From NCBI GenBank assembly GCA_001800515.1, contig MGVN01000223.1, positions 1 to 12,620 of the forward strand: DNA of 12,620 nt, given 5' to 3'. The DNA is from Elusimicrobia bacterium RIFOXYB2_FULL_49_7 (GTDB lineage Bacteria > Fibrobacterota > OXYB2-FULL-49-7). Positions within the stretch are counted from its first letter, which is position 1; each line of letters opens with the position of its first letter. Below the pieces are notes generated by a model that saw nothing but the letters and a program-made list of their open reading frames with translations, had not been told where the DNA came from and did no database searches. This document shows positions 6,823 to 12,620 of the stretch, one piece after another. A program made the position numbers and the translations under genes.

Positions 6823-9252
6823 ATGGTATTATTGATTTTCCTTATTTTTGTCTTGAATGGAACGGCTGCCGGTTATTCGACAGTGGATTCTCTGCTGGAG
6901 GAGGCCAAGTATCAGGCGCAAGTGGCCGGCCGACCGGATGACGCGGCACGACTTTATGAAAAGGTCCTTTCCGGTTTTGCGCAGGATTCGAATGCCATGG
7001 TACTGGCACGACGCGGACTTTCTTTTTGCCGGATGGTGATGGGAGAGACGGCGAAGATTGAAACCTTGGCTGTGACGCACGATGACAAGCGGAAAGGAGA
7101 GGGATACCTGCTGATGTGGCGCCAAGCCTTCGGCTCGGGTAATATTACCGGCGCTGTCTTGTCCGGGGAGCGTATCGTCCTGACCGTGGATGAAGGTTAT
7201 TTGGTGGTGGTCCGGAAAAGTGATGGCAAGATATTGTGGGCGCGTCGCGGAGTGGACAGTCGAATCGCACCGGCCGTCTTAGACGATCGTATTTTCATGC
7301 CGGTACGAAACGGTTCCCTTTTCTGTCTGGACGGCATGACCGGAGAACCTCTATGGAACAGTCGTTGCGGTACGGCGACCTCTCCGGTGCGGGTCGGACC
7401 CGGCAACGTACTTTTCCTTTCCGCGGGCAGGGAAGCGATTGCGTTGGACAGTCGCAGCGGCAAGCGGCTCTGGAGGACCGTCTTACCCGATGAATCGCGT
7501 ATGGCTGAAGCGCCTGTTTTGTGTGCAGGTTATCTGCTTTTCCGTATGGCCTTCAGCGGAATAGCGGCGCTCAATCCGAAAAGCGGTGCGATTGTCTGGA
7601 CGAGTACGGATCCCGCACTTCTTCCGCTGATTTCCGGGGAAGAGACATTTTTCATCGTCAATAAGGGCTCCCTTTATTGTTTGGACGGTTTTACCGGCAA
7701 GACGCTCTGGAACCGGGAAAACGAGGCCGTGATTCTTTCCTTGAAAATGGAGGACCATGGACCGCTCTGTCTGCTGGATGAAAGCGGACGTTTGTCCGGC
7801 TTGGATCCGGAAAGTGGCCGGCAACTCTTCACCTTTCAAGCGAGCCCCGGCGCGCTTCTGCAAAATCGGGGACGTCTTTTTGTGGCCGACCGAAAAGGGC
7901 GGATCAGCGCTTATTCGGAAGATGGCAGCCCGCTTTGGCTATATCCTACCGGTGAAACCGATCATTTGGAACTCGTGATACTTGGGAATGCTCTCGGGGT
8001 TCTTACGGAAAACAGCGGTTTTTTCCTGCTCGATCCGACCTGTTCCAGAAAAGAAGATCCGCGGCTGGCACCGGTCCGTCTGGAAGCGGAAATGATGATA
8101 AAAAGCGGTCTCTCCAAATCCGCGGAACGAAGCTTGCAGGAGGCCTTGTCCACGTTGGCACCCGGCGATCCGGCGATGAACAGACAGTTGGCCCACCTTC
8201 TGCTTCAGGAAGGGCGTATTCAACCGGCTCTGGATGCATTTGAGCGCTATATCGCATCGTCCGATCCCTTGGAATCCGGAGATAAGGCGCTTCTCGACAA
8301 CCTGCGTACTCTGACCGGTGCGGTTTGGACAGCCTCGGTCGAGCATGTCGGCCGCTTCAGCCCGTTTTATCTTCAGGATAACCGAATTGCCGTGTTGGGT
8401 GTGGGCGAGGTACGTATCCTTTCCCTGGAAAACGGCGAACTGTTATGGCGTTATCGGTTGCGCAAACCCGATGCCGCCCTTCAGACCGGGCTGATGATCG
8501 GAAGCGAGCTTTTCTGTCATGATGGCATCAACCTCATTTGTCTTGATCTGTCTTCTCAGCACGAACGCTTCCATCTGGAAGTCCGCGAAAATATCACCCA
8601 ATTTGCTGCGGCGGGCAACGACCTGGCAATCGGGACCTGGAATAACGGATGCCTTTTTGTTAATCGTGTCAATGGCAGAGCCGAACGACGTGATTTTCGT
8701 AAAATCAAGGCTATTTTTCCGCTGACTGCGGATAATGCTCTCTGGCTGGTCGGCTTGGAGGGAGGCGTCATGCGTCGCCATGGAAACGACCTTCAGTTCC
8801 TGGAGCAGGGTGAAAAATTATCCGCCTTGCCGGTTATGACCAACGGACATGTGATCCTACAAACCGCTTCCGGTTTCTGTCGTGTCTATGCTGCCGGAAC
8901 GGGAAACAAAGAGTTGGAGTTCAGAACCGGCCAGCCTTTCTCTTCGGTAACAGCGGACGCCTCCCGACTTTATTTCATTTTTCCCAATTCGGGATTTGGT
9001 GCGCTGGACTTGAAAGATGGTAAACGGATTTGGCAACGCCGGGATATGGCCTACGGCTTTGAAAATATTCAGTGCTCTGACGGCTTGCTCGCCTTTTCCG
9101 GCAATGGGCGCGTAGTGGCCATGCGGGCAGAGGACGGAAAGACGGTGCAGGAGTGTCGGGTTGTTGGACGTGTCGCTTCCACGCTATTATCCGGAAAGAC
9201 GCTTTTAGTGCGCGCTGAAAATGGAATTTTATATCGGTTTGATGTCAAATGA
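6823..9252 (+). CDS. Exported PQQ-like beta-propeller / TPR repeat protein
   Basis: An 809-residue protein beginning one base after the regulator stop. A hydrophobic N-terminus (MVLLIFLIFVLNGTAAG) looks like a signal peptide without a basic n-region and without a lipobox, so a periplasmic or membrane-tethered location is inferred. Residues ~20-75 are TPR-like (LLEEAKYQAQVAGRPDDAARLYEKVLSGF). Residues ~95-405 carry PQQ-like propeller blades with the recurring xGxxLW signature (DGKILWARR, TGEPLWNSR, SGKRLWRT, SGAIVWTST, TGKTLWNRE, DGSPLWLYP). A second TPR block follows at ~416-495 (MMIKSGLSKSAERSLQEAL, LLLQEGRIQPALDAFERY). A second, more degenerate propeller spans ~500-809 (NGELLWRYRL, DGKRIWQRRD). 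The fold is that of BamB-like and quinoprotein-like scaffolds, but no PQQ-enzyme catalytic motif is seen; protein binding is the likely role. Confidence 0.88.
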   Translation: MVLLIFLIFVLNGTAAGYSTVDSLLEEAKYQAQVAGRPDDAARLYEKVLSGFAQDSNAMVLARRGLSFCRMVMGETAKIETLAVTHDDKRKGEGYLLMWRQAFGSGNITGAVLSGERIVLTVDEGYLVVVRKSDGKILWARRGVDSRIAPAVLDDRIFMPVRNGSLFCLDGMTGEPLWNSRCGTATSPVRVGPGNVLFLSAGREAIALDSRSGKRLWRTVLPDESRMAEAPVLCAGYLLFRMAFSGIAALNPKSGAIVWTSTDPALLPLISGEETFFIVNKGSLYCLDGFTGKTLWNRENEAVILSLKMEDHGPLCLLDESGRLSGLDPESGRQLFTFQASPGALLQNRGRLFVADRKGRISAYSEDGSPLWLYPTGETDHLELVILGNALGVLTENSGFFLLDPTCSRKEDPRLAPVRLEAEMMIKSGLSKSAERSLQEALSTLAPGDPAMNRQLAHLLLQEGRIQPALDAFERYIASSDPLESGDKALLDNLRTLTGAVWTASVEHVGRFSPFYLQDNRIAVLGVGEVRILSLENGELLWRYRLRKPDAALQTGLMIGSELFCHDGINLICLDLSSQHERFHLEVRENITQFAAAGNDLAIGTWNNGCLFVNRVNGRAERRDFRKIKAIFPLTADNALWLVGLEGGVMRRHGNDLQFLEQGEKLSALPVMTNGHVILQTASGFCRVYAAGTGNKELEFRTGQPFSSVTADASRLYFIFPNSGFGALDLKDGKRIWQRRDMAYGFENIQCSDGLLAFSGNGRVVAMRAEDGKTVQECRVVGRVASTLLSGKTLLVRAENGILYRFDVK

Positions 9253-9264
9253 AAGGGGTAAGTG

Positions 9265-10464
9265 ATGTTGAGTAAAACAGAGATAGAAAAATACGCTGAA
9301 GTTCTGGTGTGGGCGCTGACAACTGCCAGGACAAAACCCTATAAGAAGGGTGATATCATCCGAATCTCATTTGAATGGGAAGGATTGGAATTAGCTGAGG
9401 CGGTCTTCAAGCAATGCATTACAAAAGGCTTTCAACCCGTTATCAGATTTGTTGAAACAGCAGGCATGGAAAGACATTTCTATAAAAAAAGCTGCTTGGA
9501 ACAGCTTCAATTTATTGCCCCGGGCACAAAAGAATTGAATGAGAAATTAAACGGTTCGATCTTTATTATGGCCCCATCCAGCCTGACTCATCTTAAAGAA
9601 GTGGCGCCTTCCAAAATCACGACGGCGATGGTTGCTCGAAAACCTTTTCGTGACATACTGTGGCGACGAGAGGATGAAGGTAGCTTCGGCTGGACGCTTT
9701 GCTCGTTACCGACGCAAGCGTTGGCTCAGGCAGCCGGTCTGTCTTTAAAGACCTATACGGAACAGATTCGCAAGGCCTGCTTTCTGGATAAAAACGATCC
9801 CATTGGAGAGTGGAAACGTGTTTTTAAAGTCGGTACCGCTATTCGCAAACGGCTCAATTCAATGAAAATTAAAACCCTGACAATGGAGGCGGCAACCTGG
9901 TCGCTTCAGGTGTCTTTGGGGGAACAACGGCTTTGGTTGGGTCAGAGCGGCCACAATATTCCCAGTTTTGAAATTTTCACCTCTCCTGACTGGCGGGGAA
10001 CGGAAGGCGCCTATTTTTCCAATCTGCCCTCTTTCCGGACCGGCAATATCGTACGAGATGTCCGCATCGGTTTTAAAAAGGGGCAAGCTTTTTCCGTGAA
10101 AGCGGCTCAAGGGGAGGCTTTTGTTCGCAAGATGCTGAAAAGTGACGTCGGTGCCTGTCGGGTGGGTGAATTTTCTCTTACGGATAAACGGTTTTCCAGA
10201 ATCAGTCGTTTTATGGCCGACACCCTTTATGACGAAAACTTTGGTGGCGCTTATGGCAATGCCCATGTAGCACTTGGGTCAGCTTATACCAACACTTATC
10301 GCGGCAATCCGTCCAAGCTGAGTAAAAAAAACAAAGCGGATTTGGGGTATAATGATTCCTCCCTGCATTGGGACTTGGTGAATACAGAGAAAAAAGCGGT
10401 GACAGCAAAACTGTCCAACGGCAAATCAGTGTTATTGTATGAGAATGGGGAATTCAGGATTTAG
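9265..10464 (+). CDS. M29-family (thermophilic-type) metallo-aminopeptidase
   Basis: A 399-residue cytoplasmic aminopeptidase (AmpS/AmpT/PepS-like) that removes N-terminal residues using a two-metal centre. The presumed metal ligands are all present: Glu236 in NIPSFEIFTSPD, Glu302 in RVGEFSL, Glu324 in LYDENFGG, His334 in GNAHVALGSAY, and His368 and Asp370 in SSLHWDLV. Between the third glutamate and the first histidine there are ten residues instead of the five I recall for AmpT, giving an FGGAYGNA-type loop. ATG 9265 fits AGGGG with 6-base spacing; a GTG one codon earlier sits too close. It follows the propeller gene by 12 bases and may be read from the same transcript, though its sequence looks more AT-rich than the operon genes. 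No signal peptide. Confidence 0.93.
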   Translation: MLSKTEIEKYAEVLVWALTTARTKPYKKGDIIRISFEWEGLELAEAVFKQCITKGFQPVIRFVETAGMERHFYKKSCLEQLQFIAPGTKELNEKLNGSIFIMAPSSLTHLKEVAPSKITTAMVARKPFRDILWRREDEGSFGWTLCSLPTQALAQAAGLSLKTYTEQIRKACFLDKNDPIGEWKRVFKVGTAIRKRLNSMKIKTLTMEAATWSLQVSLGEQRLWLGQSGHNIPSFEIFTSPDWRGTEGAYFSNLPSFRTGNIVRDVRIGFKKGQAFSVKAAQGEAFVRKMLKSDVGACRVGEFSLTDKRFSRISRFMADTLYDENFGGAYGNAHVALGSAYTNTYRGNPSKLSKKNKADLGYNDSSLHWDLVNTEKKAVTAKLSNGKSVLLYENGEFRI

Positions 10465-11027
10465 GCGGCTTCAGAGATTGGGACACAATCCCAGGTTTTC
10501 AGTTCTATCTTAAGCTGTTCCACTACAAACCGTTCCCAAATATGGGCCCAGTTTTCATGATTGATCTTAAACTGATCGGTATGAAGGGCCATGAATTTTC
10601 GAGCCAGGAAAAAGAAAGCGCTTTCCGGACCCTTCTCATGAAGAAGAGTGGCAACGTCAATGGTATACTTGTCATGGGTTTGTCCCATTTCCGCCATCGC
10701 CTTGACCGTGGACGCGGTCTTGGACATGATTATCAGTCTTTGCGGAGTCATGAGGATGGAATGCGACCAATCCATAAAAATAAGATTAAGGATATCCAAT
10801 TCAGAAGGCATATCCGCGCCCGGCTTATTGGGATGGGTATGAAAAACAATGCGATGCTTTCCGGAAATCGGGACATTATTCGCATCCCCTTGCCGGTAAT
10901 AGATGGCAGCCGGAGTAATATAACCTCCCAGCTCAATCTTGCTGTTGTAGGGCAGATTGTTGCAAATCTTTATCAAACTTGCACGATCCGCTGGCGGTAT
11001 CTTAATTCTTTTTATTCCGGATTCCAT
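10461..11027 (-). CDS. Stand-alone JAMM/MPN (Mov34) metalloprotease-like protein
   Basis: A 188-residue protein with a JAMM metal site: Glu32 in KIELGGYI, His63 and His65 in VFHTHPNK, and Ser75-x2-Asp78 in MPSELDIL. These match E...H-x-H-P...S-x2-D, the zinc site of JAB1/Rpn11/RadC-type isopeptidases and peptidases. The gap from the second histidine to the serine is nine residues rather than the seven of Rpn11 and RadC. Residues ~125-188 form a separate helical tail (rich in Phe, Trp, His) that I do not recognise. GGGGGA lies 6 bases before the ATG. No E1, E2 or ubiquitin-like gene is adjacent, so a ubiquitin-like deconjugation role is not supported by context; substrate unknown. The TAA overlaps the stop of the convergent aminopeptidase gene. 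Confidence 0.8.
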   Translation of the reverse strand: MESGIKRIKIPPADRASLIKICNNLPYNSKIELGGYITPAAIYYRQGDANNVPISGKHRIVFHTHPNKPGADMPSELDILNLIFMDWSHSILMTPQRLIIMSKTASTVKAMAEMGQTHDKYTIDVATLLHEKGPESAFFFLARKFMALHTDQFKINHENWAHIWERFVVEQLKIELKTWDCVPISEAA

Positions 11028-11175
11028 ATCAATTCCCCCATTAATATATCTAACTAAAATATCGACAAAAAGATAGTTAATAATGAGAGTTAATATTACC
11101 TATTTAAATTTACAACAGGTTGATATTAAGTAAGATATGATAATCATAGAATTCTTTCGTTTAGTTAAATCCGGG
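11028..11175. other. AT-rich spacer between glnS end and the JAMM gene
   Basis: About 150 bases with no gene. It should hold the JAMM gene promoter and the 3' end of glnS, both on the minus strand. It is strongly AT-rich, but I could not assign a confident -35/-10 pair. The only inverted repeat near the glnS stop (GGG-CTA-CCC around 11173) is too short to call a terminator. Confidence 0.45.
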
Positions 11176-12620
11176 CTACCCCTGATTTTTAACTATTTTA
11201 GCCCACGAGTCTTTCAAGGTCACGGCGCGGTTAAAAACAGGGTTGTTTTCCTTGGAATCCACACTGTCTGCGACAAAATAACCGAGTCGTTCAAACTGGC
11301 AATGGGTACCCGGTTTCATTAAACGAAGCGCAGGCTCTAAAAAGCATTGATGCAGTATTTCAATGGAATTGGGATTCAGATTATTCAGGAAATCGCTCTC
11401 TTCCGGTACTTCCATGGGATCGGGTTGGGTAAAAAGTGTTTCGTACAATCGGACCGTACTCTGAAATGCCCGGGCTGCACTGACCCAATGAATGGTTCCT
11501 TTGACCTTACGGCCGTCTTTGGCATCACCCCCGCGCGTATCGGGATCATAGGTGCAATGTATTTCTGTCATCTTTCCGGTGGCAGGGTCTTTGTTAACCG
11601 AAATACACTTGATAAAATAAGCGTAGCGTAAACGAACTTCATTGCCCGGATAGAGACGATGATATTTTTTAGCAGGCACTTCCATGAAATCATCTTGTTC
11701 GATATAAATCTCCCGTGAAAAGGGGAGTTTGCGCGTGCCCATGGAAAGGTCTTCCGGGTTGTTGACCGCTTCAAATTCCTCAACCTGATTTTCCGGGTAA
11801 TTATCAATAATGACTTTAAGAGGTTTTAAAACAGCCAAATAACGGGGGGCCCGTTTATTGAGGTCTTCCCGGAGACAATGTTCCAATAGCGCCAAATCCA
11901 CGGTGCTGTCCCGTTTGGCTACGCCGATGCGTTCGCAGAAATGACGTACCGACTCTGCCGTATAACCGCGACGACGCAAACCGGTCAGGGTGGGCATGCG
12001 GGGATCGTCCCAGCCGGTCACATGGCCTTCTTTTACAAGGCGCAGCAACAACCGTTTGCTCATCACCGTATAGGTGAGGTTGAGCCTTGCAAATTCATAC
12101 TGTTTCGGCCGATGGGTACTGCCTTTCGGCGCACCGCCGCACTTATCAATCTGCTCGATATACCACTCATAGAGGGGACGATGATCTTCGTATTCCAAGG
12201 TGCAAATGGAATGGGTAATGCCTTCGATCCAATCGCTCTCGCCGTGTGCATAATCGTACATGGGATAGATGCACCAGGCGGTTCCGGTACGAGGATGGGG
12301 GTCGCGTTTGATTCGATACATGACCGGATCGCGCAGATTCAGATTAGGTGATGCCATATCAATTTTTGCCCGAAGAGTCCTTGAACCATCCGGAAATTCT
12401 CCTTGTTTCATACGGGCAAAGAGATCCAGACTTTCGGCAACCGGGCGTTCTCGAAAAGGGCTGTTTTTGCCGGGCTCGGTCAGGGTGCCGCGGCTCTTGC
12501 TCATTTCTTCTGCGGAAATATCACAAACATAGGCTTTGCCTGCTTTGATTAATAGAATGGCCCACTGATAGAGTTGTTCAAAATAATCGGATGCATGATA
12601 GCCGTGTTTTCCCCATTCGA
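11176..12620 (-). CDS. glnS: Glutaminyl-tRNA synthetase, 5' end outside the window
   Basis: Class I synthetase that charges tRNA-Gln with glutamine directly, which removes the need for the indirect GatCAB route for this amino acid. The frame stays open to the window edge; about 480 of roughly 550 residues are visible, starting at [19 protein letters not shown]. The Met at 12504 is internal, because the upstream codons ([10 protein letters not shown]) continue the family's alignment. Visible hallmarks are [76 protein letters not shown], the KMSKS-equivalent VMSKR near 12055-12070, and [18 protein letters not shown]. The C-terminal anticodon-binding barrels are complete ([14 protein letters not shown], then [17 protein letters not shown]). 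The HIGH motif lies beyond the edge. No promoter can be assigned. Confidence 0.97.
   Translation of the reverse strand, partial: EWGKHGYHASDYFEQLYQWAILLIKAGKAYVCDISAEEMSKSRGTLTEPGKNSPFRERPVAESLDLFARMKQGEFPDGSRTLRAKIDMASPNLNLRDPVMYRIKRDPHPRTGTAWCIYPMYDYAHGESDWIEGITHSICTLEYEDHRPLYEWYIEQIDKCGGAPKGSTHRPKQYEFARLNLTYTVMSKRLLLRLVKEGHVTGWDDPRMPTLTGLRRRGYTAESVRHFCERIGVAKRDSTVDLALLEHCLREDLNKRAPRYLAVLKPLKVIIDNYPENQVEEFEAVNNPEDLSMGTRKLPFSREIYIEQDDFMEVPAKKYHRLYPGNEVRLRYAYFIKCISVNKDPATGKMTEIHCTYDPDTRGGDAKDGRKVKGTIHWVSAARAFQSTVRLYETLFTQPDPMEVPEESDFLNNLNPNSIEILHQCFLEPALRLMKPGTHCQFERLGYFVADSVDSKENNPVFNRAVTLKDSWAKIVKNQG

Noticed and set aside
11176..12504. Glutaminyl-tRNA synthetase starting at Met 12504
   Set aside because: The frame stays open upstream and encodes family-typical sequence to the window edge; the catalytic HIGH motif would otherwise be missing.
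1..12620. CRISPR array, intact insertion sequence or defence island
   Set aside because: No regularly spaced repeats, no transposase frame and no cluster of nuclease/helicase genes were seen; the toxin-antitoxin pair alone does not make a defence island.

Overview
The window looks like chromosome of a Gram-negative-type (diderm) bacterium: it carries a signal-peptide protein that looks like an outer-membrane barrel, a periplasmic beta-propeller/TPR protein, and a two-TM sensor kinase. A short primary-type sigma-70 factor without region 1.1 and a bacterial glutaminyl-tRNA synthetase would fit a lineage around the Fibrobacterota/Chlorobi/Bacteroidota (FCB) group or a related candidate phylum. 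That placement is inference from gene style, not an identification.

Layout. (1) Positions 1-714, minus strand: a type II toxin-antitoxin pair (RHH antitoxin, then a PIN-domain toxin starting on a GTG that overlaps the antitoxin stop; the toxin runs off the left edge). A 35-codon ORF sits just upstream and resembles the C-terminal tail of an XRE-type regulator. (2) 715-1452: a poorly coding stretch with a doubly truncated relic of a transposon-type AAA ATPase. (3) 1460-2311, minus: sigma-70 family factor with a plausible promoter. (4) 2467-2540, minus: tRNA-Arg(CCU), directly behind (5) 2559-3149, minus: a flavodoxin-fold FMN protein with a Cys cluster. (6) 3215-9252, plus: a tightly packed four-gene operon of exported barrel-like protein, sensor histidine kinase, OmpR-type response regulator and a two-propeller PQQ-like/TPR protein, with an M29 aminopeptidase (9265-10464) probably at its end. 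(7) 10461-11027, minus: a stand-alone JAMM/MPN metalloprotease-like protein whose stop codon overlaps the aminopeptidase stop. (8) 11176-12620, minus: glutaminyl-tRNA synthetase, 5' end outside the window.

How it may work together. The 3215-9252 operon is the most coherent unit. A probable outer-membrane protein, a kinase with a large periplasmic sensory domain, its partner regulator and an exported two-propeller repeat protein overlap or nearly touch (4-nt overlap, 25-nt overlap, 1-nt gap). This suggests one envelope-sensing pathway in which the exported proteins are part of the signal input or the process monitored. The signal and targets cannot be read from the sequence. The left end (toxin-antitoxin, broken regulator tail, transposon ATPase relic) looks like a small accessory patch inserted downstream of the sigma gene. 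I see no CRISPR array, intact insertion sequence or complete defence island.
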